40,452 bases of DNA from Sulfuritalea sp. GTDB taxonomy: Bacteria; Pseudomonadota; Gammaproteobacteria; Burkholderiales; Rhodocyclaceae. Under the pieces are notes generated by a model that was given only the letters and a program-made list of their open reading frames with translations, was not told the origin of the DNA and made no database searches. The first letter of the stretch is position 1. Each line of letters begins with the position of its first letter. The DNA lies in assembly GCA_030680805.1 (NCBI GenBank), contig JAUXUK010000088.1, positions 1-40,452 of the forward strand. The letters run 5' to 3'. The position numbers and the translations under genes were made by a program. Below are positions 16,473 through 25,611 of the stretch, in pieces.

Positions 16473-16895
16473 ATGCCTAGCACTCCCAAGATACTGACCG
16501 AGAAGGCCCTGCTGGCGATGCCTGCCAACTCCTACATGAACGCGGCGCAGCTCGACTTTTTTCGCGATCTCCTGCGCAAGCAGCGCCAGGACCTTCTGGA
16601 CAATGCCACCATGACCATCGATCACCTGCGCGATGGCGAGGCCGAAGCCGACCCCAATGATCGCGCTACCATCGAAGAAGAGAACTCGATCGAACTGCGC
16701 ATCCGCGACCGGGAGCGCAAGATGCTGCCGCGCGTCGAAGCGGCGCTGCAACGAATCGAAGCGGGGGCCTACGGCTTCTGCGAAGAGACCGGCGATCCGA
16801 TCGGCTTGCGCCGCCTATTGGCGCGTCCCACCACCGCATATTCGATCGAGGCGCAGGAGCGCCATGAATCGCGGCAGAGAATCCAGGGAAAGTAG
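16473..16895 (+). CDS. dksA: DksA-type RNA polymerase regulator lacking the zinc-finger cysteines
   Basis: DksA binds the secondary channel of RNA polymerase and works with ppGpp. This 140-residue protein has the coiled-coil (FFRDLLRKQRQDLLDNA... to IELRIRDRERKML) with acidic tip residues in DGEAEADPNDRA, and the C-terminal TraR/DksA region GAYGFCEETGDPIGLRRLLARPT. Only one of the four zinc cysteines of the classical protein remains: CEET in place of CxxC, and YSIEA in place of the second pair. This makes it a zinc-independent type. CAGGA lies upstream. It may be co-transcribed with the XRE gene 20 bases on. Confidence 0.85.
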   Translation: MPSTPKILTEKALLAMPANSYMNAAQLDFFRDLLRKQRQDLLDNATMTIDHLRDGEAEADPNDRATIEEENSIELRIRDRERKMLPRVEAALQRIEAGAYGFCEETGDPIGLRRLLARPTTAYSIEAQERHESRQRIQGK

Positions 16896-16915
16896 CCGTC
16901 AGGCATCGAGACATC

Positions 16916-17581
16916 ATGGTTGGCGCGACAACTCCGAAACGCAAACCGCCGGTCAGGAAACGCGCACCGGCGAAACCCGCAGCAACGTCCCGGGCGGCTG
17001 AGCAGGCCGAGCCAGGCTTGGCGGATCAGATGCGTTCGATGGCCGGCAAAGTGCTCGACATGGGCGCCGCCACTGTTGGTGCCGCCGCAACCCTGCAGAC
17101 AGCGGCCAACATAGCCAAGGCCCTGCTGCCCGGGCTCGCCGAACCCGGCGTCTGGACCAAGACCGGAGCCACCCTGCGCCGCCTGCGCAAGGCCACCGGC
17201 CTGACCATCACCGAAGTCGGCACGGCGATCAACCTCAAGGATCCGTCGCTGATCGAAGCCTGGGAAAACGGCCGCATCGCCGTTCCATTCGAACTGATCC
17301 TGAGGCTCGCGGCGGTCCTCGGCCGCAACGACCCGATCGGCTTCGTCATGAAATTCACCCGCGCTTCCAATCCGGACCTGTGGCGCAGCCTGGAAGGCCT
17401 TGGCGTCGGCAAGCTGCTGATCCAGTCGGCGCGCGAACGCGAGTTCGCCAACATCTACCGCGGCGACGACGAGGCGCGCAGCCTCAGCGACAAGGAGTTC
17501 GCCGAAGTCCTCGCATTCACCCGCGCCGCGTTCGAAATGGCCATGGAGTTTCGCGAGCGCACCTCAAAACGCGGCAGTTGA
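16916..17581 (+). CDS. XRE-family helix-turn-helix regulator with basic N-terminal tail
   Basis: This is a 221-residue protein. Residues 1-27 are rich in Lys, Arg, Pro and Ala (PKRKPPVRKRAPAKPA). A helical segment with MGAATVGAAATLQTAANIAKAL follows, then a Cro/C1-type HTH at about 82-135 (LRRLRKATGLTITEVGTAINLKDPSLIEAW). The C-terminus is helical. It lies 20 bases after dksA and may share its transcript. The target is unknown. The basic leader resembles the tails on the granule proteins further on, which may be coincidental. Confidence 0.75.
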   Translation: MVGATTPKRKPPVRKRAPAKPAATSRAAEQAEPGLADQMRSMAGKVLDMGAATVGAAATLQTAANIAKALLPGLAEPGVWTKTGATLRRLRKATGLTITEVGTAINLKDPSLIEAWENGRIAVPFELILRLAAVLGRNDPIGFVMKFTRASNPDLWRSLEGLGVGKLLIQSAREREFANIYRGDDEARSLSDKEFAEVLAFTRAAFEMAMEFRERTSKRGS

Positions 17582-17605
17582 GGGGGTTGCGCCCGGCTGC
17601 GGCGA

Positions 17606-18487
17606 CTACCTGCCGCGCTTGCCGCGCGCCGCTTCGAGGTGCTCGCAGAGTCGCTCGACGCCATCCAGGATGCGCGGCGTGTGGCGTTGAATCAGCTCAG
17701 GCGGAACAAAGTACAAGTTGTTCGCGGCGACTGCCGCAAGTTTGCTCCAGCGCTTCCAGTCGTCCAGCCATTCCGGCCGCGAGTCGCCCATTCCGCTGGC
17801 AACGATAACCTCCGGATTGGCCGCGATGACGGCTTCCACGGTGATGGTCGGCGCCAGAGTCGGCAGTTGCGAGAACACATTGCGCCCGCCGCACAAACGT
17901 ATCGCATCGCTGATGATCTGCTTGCCGTTGACCGTCATCAGGGGTTGCTTCCATATCTGATAGAACACCGTCACCGGCGGCCGCTGGCTGTAGCGGGTGG
18001 CCAGTGCCGCATAGCGCTGGCGAAATGCGTTTGCCGCTGCGCTGGCCGTGGCCTCGGTGCCGGCAAGCGTGCCGATCTGCTCCAGTTCGCCGGCAATATC
18101 CTCGATGCGCTTCGGTTCGGAAAGGTGCACGGTCAGACCCATGGCGCGCAAGCGGGAGATCGAGGCAGGCGCGTTGCCGGTTTCCCAGCCCATGACCAGA
18201 TCGGGCTTGAGGCCGACGATGGCTTCCAGATCGAGACTGGAATAGGCGCCGACCTTGGGCAGCGCCTTGGCCGCCGGCGGATAGTTGCCGAAGTCCACAT
18301 TGCCCACCACCCGATCTCCGGCGCCGGCGGCGAACAACAGCTCGGTAATGTTGGGTGCCAGACTGACGATGCGCCGCGCCGGTGCGGCGAGCTTGATGCT
18401 GGCTCCGCTGGCGTCGATCACGACAATTTCGCCATGCGCCGGCAAGCAGGCCAGCGCGCAGAGTACTGACAGGCACAGTTTTTTCAT
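17606..18487 (-). CDS. btuF: Periplasmic cobalamin-binding protein BtuF
   Basis: This is a 293-residue substrate-binding protein for the BtuCD importer. It has a Sec signal (residues 1-19), then the class III binding-protein fold: RRIVSLAPNITELLFAAGAGDRVVG, VGAYSSLDLEAIVGLKPDLVM and a second lobe with ISDAIRLCGGRNVF. GGAGG precedes the start. It converges on the XRE gene and is transcribed away from btuBCD, so it has its own promoter. A copy of the 25-bp dispersed motif (18495-18519) abuts its ribosome site. Confidence 0.9.
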   Translation of the reverse strand: MKKLCLSVLCALACLPAHGEIVVIDASGASIKLAAPARRIVSLAPNITELLFAAGAGDRVVGNVDFGNYPPAAKALPKVGAYSSLDLEAIVGLKPDLVMGWETGNAPASISRLRAMGLTVHLSEPKRIEDIAGELEQIGTLAGTEATASAAANAFRQRYAALATRYSQRPPVTVFYQIWKQPLMTVNGKQIISDAIRLCGGRNVFSQLPTLAPTITVEAVIAANPEVIVASGMGDSRPEWLDDWKRWSKLAAVAANNLYFVPPELIQRHTPRILDGVERLCEHLEAARGKRGR

Positions 18488-18494
18488 GCTGCCT

Positions 18495-18519
18495 CCGCCG
18501 TGTCACCAGCGCCGAGTTT
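18495..18519 (-). repeat. 25-bp dispersed motif, copy 3 (btuF leader)
   Basis: On the minus strand it begins AAACTCGGCGCTG and ends ACGGCGG, with GTGAC between. Its last bases touch the GGAGG ribosome site of btuF. The C at position 4 is shared with the copy at 36242. Confidence 0.65.
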
Positions 18520-18650
18520 TTGCCGCCGGTCGGCCGAGCCCACCGCCCACTCAGTCGCCGAAAGTGGCAGCGGTTGGTCAACAGGGTCCATGGGATAATC
18601 GATTGTCGAGAAACGACGCATTCTAACGATGAGCGCCCGGTGACGCTGCC

Positions 18651-19862
18651 ATGACGAAGAAAACCCACATCCGGCCGGCCGACCTGCACGGCTACAGTCG
18701 CCTCGCCATAGATGCCACGCTCGGGCTAACGCGGCTGGTCGAGACCATGCACCACAACATCTCGCTCACGCCGGGGATCGTCGGCAAGCACACCCAGGAG
18801 CCGACCAAGGGCATCACCGGAATGGTCTATCGCACCATCCAGGGCACGACGCGTTTGGTCGGCAGCGGCATCGACGCGCTGCTCGGCCAGTTGATTCCGC
18901 TGATCGACCCGCAGCCGGCGGCCTCATCGAGCGCGCGCGAGGCTCTGCTGGCGGCGCTCAACGGAGTGCTGGGCGATCACCTCGCGACGAGCGGGAACCC
19001 GCTGGCCATACCGATGCACTTGCGGCGCGACGGACATCCCCTGGGCCTCACCACGAACGCCCTGGCAGCAGACATTCCGCAGCCGACCGGAAAAATCCTG
19101 GTCCTGGTGCATGGGCTTTGCATGAACGATCTGCAATGGCGACGCAACGGCCACGACCATGGCGAGGTATTGGCAAAAGAGGGAGGATTTACCCCGGTCT
19201 ATCTGCATTACAACAGCGGCCAGCACGTATCGAGCAGCGGCCACGCCTTTGCCGATGCGCTTGAAACACTCGTGCACGCCTGGCCTGTCCCGATCGAACA
19301 ATTGACGATTGTCGGGCACAGCATGGGTGGCCTGGTAACCCGCAGCGCCTTCCACTATGGCCAGCTTGCCGGTCACGCCTGGCTCAAGCATTTGCGGCAA
19401 ATCGCATTTCTCGGCACGCCGCATCTCGGCGCTCCGCTGGAGCGCGGCGGCAACTGGATCGATGTCATTCTTGAGGTCAGCCCCTATACGGCCGCCCTCG
19501 CCCGCCTGGGCAAGATCCGCAGCGCTGGCATCACCGATCTTCGTCATGGCAGCATCCTTGACGAGGATTGGCTGCACGGCGACCGCTTCGCGCACGGCAG
19601 AAAAAGAAAGCCCGTCCCACTGCCCGAGGGCGTGCAATGCTATGCCGCCGGTGTGGCGATCGCAAAGGCGCCCGGCAACCTGAGCGAGCCCCTGCTGGGC
19701 GATGGCCTGGTTCCGCTCGCCAGCGCGCTGGGGAAAGACAAGGAGGAAAACCGAAGCCTGCAATTTCCGGAGTCGCATCAATGGGTTGGCTATGGCCTGC
19801 ATCACATGGATCTGCTTGATGACGCGGGTGTCTGCGAACAGCTGAAACGGTGGCTCTGCTGA
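18651..19862 (+). CDS. Alpha/beta hydrolase, lipase-like (PGAP1-type)
   Basis: This is a 403-residue hydrolase. Oxyanion-side motif [11 protein letters not shown] is at about residue 150, the nucleophile elbow GHSMGG is near 223, [15 protein letters not shown] follows, and a C-terminal acid/His region ends in HHMDLLDD. No signal peptide is seen. The first 130 residues are a helical family-specific extension. Such enzymes cleave ester bonds of lipids; the substrate is not known. It is followed 80 bases on by an acyl-CoA ligase, which fits release and activation of fatty acids. Its ribosome site is weak. Confidence 0.8.
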   Translation: MTKKTHIRPADLHGYSRLAIDATLGLTRLVETMHHNISLTPGIVGKHTQEPTKGITGMVYRTIQGTTRLVGSGIDALLGQLIPLIDPQPAASSSAREALLAALNGVLGDHLATSGNPLAIPMHLRRDGHPLGLTTNALAADIPQPTGKILVLVHGLCMNDLQWRRNGHDHGEVLAKEGGFTPVYLHYNSGQHVSSSGHAFADALETLVHAWPVPIEQLTIVGHSMGGLVTRSAFHYGQLAGHAWLKHLRQIAFLGTPHLGAPLERGGNWIDVILEVSPYTAALARLGKIRSAGITDLRHGSILDEDWLHGDRFAHGRKRKPVPLPEGVQCYAAGVAIAKAPGNLSEPLLGDGLVPLASALGKDKEENRSLQFPESHQWVGYGLHHMDLLDDAGVCEQLKRWLC

Positions 19863-19941
19863 ATATTCGCCGTCCGGTCGGAGACCAATCCCGACTGCCT
19901 TTGTGATTACAATGTATGACCAATTTCAGGAGGAACCTTCA

Positions 19942-21606
19942 ATGGAAAAGATCTGGCTAAAGAGTTATCAGGCTGGCGTACCCGCTGAAATCGATTTGAA
20001 CGAGTTCAGCTCGATTGGCGACCTGTTCGCCAAGAGCGTGAAGCAGTATGGGCCGCGCAAGGCCTACATCAACATGGACAAGGCGATCACCTACACCGAG
20101 CTCGACAAGCTGTCGGCCGACTTTGGCGCCTATTGTCAATCGGTGCTGAAGCTGCCCAAGGGCGCCCGCATCGCGCTGATGATGCCCAACCTGTTGCAAT
20201 ACCCCGTCTGCCTCTACGGCGCCCTGCGCGCCGGCTACACGGTGGTGAACTGCAATCCGCTATACACCGAGCGCGAACTCGAACACCAGCTCAAGGATTC
20301 CGGCGCCGAAGCAATCGTCATCGTCGAAAACTTCGCCAGTGTGCTGGCCAACGTGATCGCCCGCACCCCCGTCAAGCACGTACTGGTCACGCAACTGGGC
20401 GACATGCTGGACTTCCCCAAACGCATGATCGTCAACGTGGTGGTCAAGCACGTCAAGAAGATGGTGCCGGCGTGGAACATCCCCAATGCGATCGAGTTGC
20501 GCGATGCGCTGATCGAAGGCGGCCGCTACCCGCTGAAGCCGGTCGAAGTCGGCCACGATGACCTGGCCTTCCTGCAATACACCGGTGGCACCACGGGCGT
20601 ATCGAAGGGCGCGATGCTCACCCACCGCAACATCATCGCCAACCTGCAGCAGGCGCATGCCTGGATCAAGGCCTCGCTGCGCGACGACGAACTGATCGTC
20701 ACCGCCCTGCCCCTGTATCACATCTTCGCGCTGACGGCGAACTGCCTGACCTTCTTCAAGATCGGCGCCACCAACCTGCTGATCACCAACCCGCGCGACA
20801 TTCCCGCCTTCGTCAAGGAGATCGGCAAGTATCCTTTCTCGACCATCACCGGCGTCAATACGCTGTTCAATGCGATGATCAACAATCCGGAGTTCGCCAA
20901 GATCGACTTGAGCAAGCTGCATCTCACGCTGGGCGGCGGCATGGCGGTGCAACGTGCCGTGGCCGAGCGCTGGAAGCAGATCACCGGCGTCACCCTGATC
21001 GAAGCCTACGGCCTGACCGAAACCTCGCCCGCGGCCACCATGAACCCGCTCGACATGCCCGAATACAACGGCTGCATCGGCCTGCCCATCTCCTCCACCG
21101 AAGTCACCATTCGGGATGACGACGGCAAGGACGTGGCCATGGGCGAACCCGGCGAACTGTGCATCCGCGGCCCGCAGGTGATGAAGGGCTACTGGAACCG
21201 CCCCGACGAAACAGACAAGGTCATCATGTCCGATGGCTTTCTGCGCACCGGCGATGTGGCGATCATGGATGGCAAGGGCTACTTCAAGATCGTCGACCGC
21301 AAGAAGGACATGATCCTGGTCTCCGGCTTCAACGTCTACCCGAACGAGATCGAAGACGTTCTCGCCATGCATCCGGGCGTGCTGGAATCAGCGGCGGTGG
21401 GCGTGCCCGACGAAAAGACCGGCGAAGCGATCAAGATCTTCGTGGTCAAGAAGGACCCGGACCTGACGGAGGCTTCAATCGTCGAGCACTGCCGCAGCCA
21501 CCTGACCGGCTACAAGGTGCCGCGCCAGATCGCATTCCGCACCGAACTGCCGAAGACCAACGTCGGCAAGATCCTGCGCCGCCAGTTGCGCGACGAGAAG
21601 GCCTAG
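19942..21606 (+). CDS. fadD: Long-chain fatty-acid--CoA ligase (FadD-type)
   Basis: This 554-residue ligase activates fatty acids to acyl-CoA with ATP. AGGAGGAACC lies just before the chosen start at 19942. The AMP-binding P-loop [14 protein letters not shown] is near residue 210, followed by [20 protein letters not shown], the hinge [20 protein letters not shown] and the C-terminal catalytic Lys region [11 protein letters not shown]. The product could feed beta-oxidation, wax ester/TAG synthesis or PHA synthesis. A small PHA-system gene follows 14 bases later. Confidence 0.93.
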   Translation: MEKIWLKSYQAGVPAEIDLNEFSSIGDLFAKSVKQYGPRKAYINMDKAITYTELDKLSADFGAYCQSVLKLPKGARIALMMPNLLQYPVCLYGALRAGYTVVNCNPLYTERELEHQLKDSGAEAIVIVENFASVLANVIARTPVKHVLVTQLGDMLDFPKRMIVNVVVKHVKKMVPAWNIPNAIELRDALIEGGRYPLKPVEVGHDDLAFLQYTGGTTGVSKGAMLTHRNIIANLQQAHAWIKASLRDDELIVTALPLYHIFALTANCLTFFKIGATNLLITNPRDIPAFVKEIGKYPFSTITGVNTLFNAMINNPEFAKIDLSKLHLTLGGGMAVQRAVAERWKQITGVTLIEAYGLTETSPAATMNPLDMPEYNGCIGLPISSTEVTIRDDDGKDVAMGEPGELCIRGPQVMKGYWNRPDETDKVIMSDGFLRTGDVAIMDGKGYFKIVDRKKDMILVSGFNVYPNEIEDVLAMHPGVLESAAVGVPDEKTGEAIKIFVVKKDPDLTEASIVEHCRSHLTGYKVPRQIAFRTELPKTNVGKILRRQLRDEKA

Positions 21607-21620
21607 GGGGTCGACAGGCA

Positions 21621-21905
21621 ATGAGCGAGATTCGGGTCTGCCGTGCCCACCACGCGACGCTGAAGAAAGCGCGCAAGGGCGCCGAGCACATCGCCGAAGA
21701 ACTGGGCGAAGAGTTCGGGCTCGATCACGAGTGGGAAGGCAACACCCTGCGCTTTCATCGCATGGGTGTTACCGGGCATATCGAGGTAGGCAAGAAGGAA
21801 GTCGAGATCTACGTCAAGCTCGGCTTCCTGCTCATGGCGCTGGGGCCACGCATCGAGCACGAAATAAACCGCTTCTGCGACGAGAACTTCGGTCCCGCCA
21901 GCTAG
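21621..21905 (+). CDS. Polyhydroxyalkanoic acid system family protein
   Basis: This is a 94-residue protein (starting MSEIRVCRAHHATLKKARKGA) matching, by recall, the small family found beside PHA granule genes (PHA_gran_rgn). It is mixed alpha/beta with a conserved HIEVGKKEVEIYVKLGFL core and a C-terminal IEHEINRFCDENF helix. A ribosome site (ACAGGC) is weak, but the gene follows fadD by 14 bases and ends at a strong terminator. Its molecular role is unknown. Confidence 0.8.
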   Translation: MSEIRVCRAHHATLKKARKGAEHIAEELGEEFGLDHEWEGNTLRFHRMGVTGHIEVGKKEVEIYVKLGFLLMALGPRIEHEINRFCDENFGPAS

Positions 21906-21932
21906 CAGCTTCAGGACGCCGTCCTGAAGCTG
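21906..21932. terminator. Bidirectional hairpin terminator
   Basis: CAGCTTCAGGAC pairs perfectly with GTCCTGAAGCTG over a three-base loop, directly between the convergent ends of the PHA-system gene (21905) and the acyl-CoA-binding protein gene (21940). Confidence 0.75.
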
Positions 21933-21939
21933 CGCCCAA

Positions 21940-22197
21940 TCAGTCTTTCAACGAATCGATCAGGTCGATGTAACGGGTCATCGCGTCGTCGCCCGTGGTG
22001 CCCTTGATCGCGGCCCACGCATCGTACTTGGCGCGGCCCACCATGTCGGTGAAGCCGGGGCGCTTGCCCTCGACGTCGCCTTCCGTGCCTTGTTTGTAGA
22101 GTGCATAGAGCTGCAGGAGCACGTCGTTCGAGGGCCGCTCCGGCAGTTTCTTGGAATCAGCCACGGCTGCTTCGAATTGTTTTTTGAGTTTGCTCAT
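21940..22197 (-). CDS. Acyl-CoA-binding protein
   Basis: This is an 85-residue four-helix ACBP. Family stretches are visible: FEAAVADSKKLPERPSNDVL, LYALYKQGTEGDV and DMVGRAKYDAWAAIKGTTGDDAM. It binds long-chain acyl-CoA in the cytosol and ferries it to acyltransferases. AAGGATGAC precedes the start at 22197. It is divergent from the wax ester synthase gene, its likely consumer. Bacterial ACBPs are uncommon enough to make this pairing informative. Confidence 0.92.
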   Translation of the reverse strand: MSKLKKQFEAAVADSKKLPERPSNDVLLQLYALYKQGTEGDVEGKRPGFTDMVGRAKYDAWAAIKGTTGDDAMTRYIDLIDSLKD

Positions 22198-22250
22198 GTC
22201 ATCCTTCGTCGCGTTAAATGTGGTTGCCGGGATTTGGCTTGGACTATTAT

Positions 22251-22324
22251 ATGTCCCCGCGCCATGCGGGGACGGTATCCTAGCGATATGTCTCCGCCGG
22301 ATGCGGGGACGGTATCCTGGCGAT
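22251..22324 (+). repeat. Tandem duplication of a 37-bp unit
   Basis: Two adjacent 37-bp copies (22251-22287 and 22288-22324) differ at five positions by hand alignment. Each contains a small hairpin, in the first copy TCCCCGC / GCGGGGA around GCCAT. They occupy the divergent promoter region between the ACBP and wax ester synthase genes. Confidence 0.75.
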
Positions 22325-22351
22325 AAGTCGTCACCTTCAAGGAAGAACGTA

Positions 22352-23938
22352 ATGCTGCGACGCGAAAGAATGTCAGCCGTCGATACGGCGTGGCTGCGCA
22401 TGGATCGCCCGACCAATCTGATGATGATCGTCGGCGTCATGGTTTTCAAGGAGCGGATGGACTTCGACCGCTTGCGCAACACCGTCGAAGCTCGTCTGGT
22501 CGGACGCTACCGGCGCTTTCGCCAGTGCGCGGTGCAGGAAGTCACCGGCGCCTTCTGGCAGGATGATCCCGATTTCGAGATCGACGCACACCTCAAGCGC
22601 CGCGTCCTGCCGGGTAAGGCCGGCAAGAAGGAATTGCAGGCGCTGGCCAGTGAACTCGCGGTGCAACCGCTCAATCCAGGCAAGCCACTGTGGCGCTTCG
22701 ACCTGATCGAGGACTACGAGGGCGGTTCGGCAGTCGTCACGCGCATTCACCACAGCATCGCCGACGGCATTGCGCTGGTGGGCGTGATCCTCTCGCTCAC
22801 CGATCTTTCGCCGCACGCACCGGCGCAAAGGCAGGTCGCCCCGGAACCGGAAGAAGCAGATACAGAGGAATTGCCTGCCGGCCTGCTGGAAACCCTGGCC
22901 GAAACACTCGCCTCCGCCCTCGACGCGGGCGCTGATCTGGGCAGCAAGGCCTACGATCTGGCGTCGCATACGGATCGGCTGTCCACCTACGGCCGGCATG
23001 GCATCGGCCTGCTCACCGAACTCGCAAAGCTGCTGGCGATGCCGCCGGATTCGGCCACCAGCCTCAAGGGCAAGACCGGTACCGTCAAACGAGTGGCATG
23101 GTCCGATCCGATCCCGCTGGGCGAAGTCAAGGCGCTCGGCAAAGCGCTGGGCTGCTCGGTCAACGACGTCCTGCTTTCGGCAGTGGCCGGAGCGCTGCGC
23201 GCCTACTTCCGGCAGAAAGGCGAGGCCGTAGACGGCGTCGAGGTGCGCGCAATGATCCCGGTGAACCTCCGCTCGCCAAAGGACGAGGGCACGCTGGGTA
23301 ACCGCTTCGGCCTCGGCACGCTGTCGCTGCCGCTGCATGAAGGCAACCCCTTCGCGCGGCTGTTCCTGGTGCGGGAGCGCATGAACGAGCTCAAGACCTC
23401 GTATCAGCCGCCGCTGACGCTCGGCATTCTGGCCGCCGTCGGTCATTCCCCGAAAATCCTCCAGCAGGAGTTTCTCGATATCCTCGCTGCCAAGGCAAGC
23501 ACCGTGATGACGAACGTACCCGGGCCGAAGCAGCCGCTTTATCTCGCCGGCTCATGCCTCGAGCAGTGCATGTTCTGGGTGCCCCAATCCGGCGACATCG
23601 GCATCGGCGTTTCGATTCTGAGCTACAACGACAACGTTCAGTTCAGCCTCATCACCGACCGCCATTTCGTTCCTGATCCGGAAACCATCGCGCCGCTGTT
23701 CGCCGCCGAATTCGACAAGATGATGCTGGCGTTGCTGATGCTCGACTGGGAACAGCCCTTCGATCCCGCGCAGGTCGAGCAGCAGTTGTTCGGCGCACGG
23801 ATGCCGCCGCCCCTGGTGGCCGAGAAGCCCGAAAAGTCGGCGCTGGTGAGACGGCGATCCGCAGCAAGCAGGATCAAGCCCACGGCTGCCAAGGCGCCCC
23901 CACCGCGGGCGCCGAAACCGTTCCGCAAGACGGCTTAA
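22352..23938 (+). CDS. Wax ester synthase/diacylglycerol acyltransferase (WS/DGAT)
   Basis: This is a 528-residue bifunctional acyltransferase that makes wax esters from acyl-CoA and fatty alcohol, or triacylglycerol from diacylglycerol. The start at 22352 has AAGGAAG upstream. SAVDTAWLRMDRPTNLM is the usual N-terminus. The catalytic HHxxxDG is TRIHHSIADG, near residue 135. Later come SVNDVLLSAVAGALR, MIPVNLR and VMTNVPGP. The last 40 residues form a basic Ala/Pro/Lys/Arg tail (VRRRSAASRIKPTAAKAPPP) beyond the usual end. The tail contains the 25-bp motif copy at 23833. It sits beside ACBP and near the acyl reductase-like gene. Confidence 0.93.
   Translation: MLRRERMSAVDTAWLRMDRPTNLMMIVGVMVFKERMDFDRLRNTVEARLVGRYRRFRQCAVQEVTGAFWQDDPDFEIDAHLKRRVLPGKAGKKELQALASELAVQPLNPGKPLWRFDLIEDYEGGSAVVTRIHHSIADGIALVGVILSLTDLSPHAPAQRQVAPEPEEADTEELPAGLLETLAETLASALDAGADLGSKAYDLASHTDRLSTYGRHGIGLLTELAKLLAMPPDSATSLKGKTGTVKRVAWSDPIPLGEVKALGKALGCSVNDVLLSAVAGALRAYFRQKGEAVDGVEVRAMIPVNLRSPKDEGTLGNRFGLGTLSLPLHEGNPFARLFLVRERMNELKTSYQPPLTLGILAAVGHSPKILQQEFLDILAAKASTVMTNVPGPKQPLYLAGSCLEQCMFWVPQSGDIGIGVSILSYNDNVQFSLITDRHFVPDPETIAPLFAAEFDKMMLALLMLDWEQPFDPAQVEQQLFGARMPPPLVAEKPEKSALVRRRSAASRIKPTAAKAPPPRAPKPFRKTA
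23833..23857 (+). repeat. 25-bp dispersed motif, copy 4 (in WS/DGAT tail)
   Basis: AAAGTCGGCGCTG, then GTGAG, then ACGGCGA; three of 25 positions differ from the commonest version. It is read as KSALVRRR, a different frame from the nirDL and cobT copies. Confidence 0.65.
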
Positions 23939-24063
23939 CGTGAAACAACATGTTCGGAGCGACTGTGACAGTCGAGCGCAGCGAACCGATCAATAGCCTC
24001 CCCGCGAGGGGAGGACGGGAGGGGCGGGCCTTCAATTCGCCTTTCGCATGTCTAGTCATCAGC
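23939..24063 (+). repeat. 125-bp dispersed element, copy A
   Basis: Starts CGTGAAACAAC and ends GTCATCAG. It contains the perfect hairpin CCTCCCC-GCGA-GGGGAGG and the block CTTCAATTCGCCTTTCGCA. It is about 80% identical by hand to 29866-29990, in the same orientation. It fills the space between the convergent WS/DGAT and TPR genes. Confidence 0.75.
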
Positions 24064-24094
24064 GGGTGGCACTCGCTGCCATGAGCGTTGACGC

Positions 24095-24874
24095 CTATTC
24101 CAGTTCCGACTTCGCCAGTTCGACGTCGAGACGTTCCATGGCTTCGACCGGCGTCGCGGCTGCGGCTGTTTCGTAGAGCTTGACCGCCTGATCCATCTTG
24201 CTGTCGCCGAACAGTATCACCAGCGCATTGGCGTATTCGATGCAGGCGATGGCTGAATCCGGTGCGAGTTTCAGCGCCAGGTCGAAGTGCTTCACCGCCA
24301 AGTCCTTGCTCGCACCATAGGTCAGCTTGCCAACCAACGCGCCGACCTTGTGCACTACTTCGGCATGGTAGGCGCCCAGGGCGATATGGGCCTCGGCATG
24401 CTTCGGTTCGAGCTTCAGGGCCGCGTCCAGCGCTGCCTTGATCCTGCCGCCCAGCCCGTGTGCCAGGGCGTTGAGCACCGAGATGCCCTGACTGTAGCGG
24501 CCCAGCGCGTAAGCCTGGAAGTACCAGGCGTTGGCATTCTTCGGTTGCATCCGCTGCAGTTCCTCGCAGCGCGCGGAAATCGACTGAAACAGCTCCAGTT
24601 TCCGTTGGTCGTCGTCTTCGAGGAAGGTGGCGTAAATCATGGCGGCCTTGTTGGCGGCGTTGTAGCCGTCGACGCCGGCCGCCAGCCCTGCCTCGCAGGC
24701 CTTGTGGAATTCGCCCTGATGATAGAGGCGCCATGCCTCCTGAACCGCGGCATCCGCCGGAAACGGCTCGCAATCGCCGCGATGCAGGCGCTCCCAGTTC
24801 TTCTTCAGTGCGCCATCCGGATAAACAAATGTCTTGTCCGCATGCGGAAACTTTTTCCAGGCCGCCTTTGCCAT
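24095..24874 (-). CDS. TPR-like repeat protein
   Basis: This is a 259-residue all-helical protein with TPR-like pairs (AWRLYHQGEFHKACEAG, WYFQAYALGRYSQG, AHIALGAYHAEVV, AVKHFDLALKLAPDSA, AVKLYETAAAATP). There is no signal peptide or membrane segment. GAAGAG precedes the start. It lies 19 bases after the TetR gene and may be in the same unit. It is probably a scaffold in the lipid/PHA block; the partner is unknown. Confidence 0.75.
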   Translation of the reverse strand: MAKAAWKKFPHADKTFVYPDGALKKNWERLHRGDCEPFPADAAVQEAWRLYHQGEFHKACEAGLAAGVDGYNAANKAAMIYATFLEDDDQRKLELFQSISARCEELQRMQPKNANAWYFQAYALGRYSQGISVLNALAHGLGGRIKAALDAALKLEPKHAEAHIALGAYHAEVVHKVGALVGKLTYGASKDLAVKHFDLALKLAPDSAIACIEYANALVILFGDSKMDQAVKLYETAAAATPVEAMERLDVELAKSELE

Positions 24875-24893
24875 GATGGTTCTCTTCGTGTTC

Positions 24894-25544
24894 TCAAACA
24901 GTCAGGTAATTTTTTGATACTTCCTCGAACAGCTTGCGCGAGCGCCCCACCAGGTAGGGCGCGGCAAGCGCCATGACCTGAAACGCTCCGCGCGACAGGC
25001 TTTCAGTGTCGATCTTCCGCCGAGGATCGCTGACAAACTCGAACGACAACCAGTAAGTTGCGACCACGGTCATGTTGACGGCCAGCGCCTGTATCTCGGC
25101 GGGTGTCGCCTTCATGTCGCCGGTCGCCACCAGCCCCTTGCAGATCAGGTTCGCGGTACGGATCTTGTGCGCGACGATGCGCTTGAAATGCGTTTCGAGT
25201 ATCCGGTTGCGCGACAGCAGTTCATTGATGTCACGGTAGAGGAAGCGAAACTTCCAGATGTTCTCGAACAGCAGGTGCAGAAACAGCCAGATATCCTCGA
25301 CGTCCGGCGGGCGCCGCACGGGAGCCGCCAGGGTCTCGTCTATGCCGCGCTCGAAATCGGCAAACAGGGACTCGATGATCTCGTCCTTGTTGTGGAAATG
25401 GTAGTAAAGATTACCCGGACTGATCCCCATCTCGTCGGAGATCAACTGCGTGGTGACATTCGGTTCGCCGAAGTCGTTGAACAGCACCAGGGCGGTTTCC
25501 AGGATGCGCTCGCGCGTGCGGCGCTTCGGTTTTCGATCCATCAA
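24894..25544 (-). CDS. TetR-family transcriptional regulator
   Basis: This is a 216-residue regulator. The TetR HTH spans about residues 10-57 (RERILETALVLFNDFGEPNVTT, then GISPGNLYYHFHNKDEI). The C-terminal ligand domain is helical with VNMTVVATYWLSFEFVSDP. The NLYYHFHNKDEII type is common among regulators of fatty-acid and PHA metabolism, so an acyl-CoA ligand is a reasonable guess. It sits between the patatin and TPR genes. Confidence 0.88.
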   Translation of the reverse strand: MMDRKPKRRTRERILETALVLFNDFGEPNVTTQLISDEMGISPGNLYYHFHNKDEIIESLFADFERGIDETLAAPVRRPPDVEDIWLFLHLLFENIWKFRFLYRDINELLSRNRILETHFKRIVAHKIRTANLICKGLVATGDMKATPAEIQALAVNMTVVATYWLSFEFVSDPRRKIDTESLSRGAFQVMALAAPYLVGRSRKLFEEVSKNYLTV

Positions 25545-25611
25545 TCACCACTTTCGATACGGTGCGTCGAGGATAGCAGAAAGGCGCAACCCCTCCGTGA
25601 TGGAGGCGATA

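Noticed and set aside
17214..17230. AAGTCGGC followed directly by ACGGCGATC in the XRE gene
   Set aside because: It looks like the two ends of the motif with the middle missing, but is too short to separate from chance.
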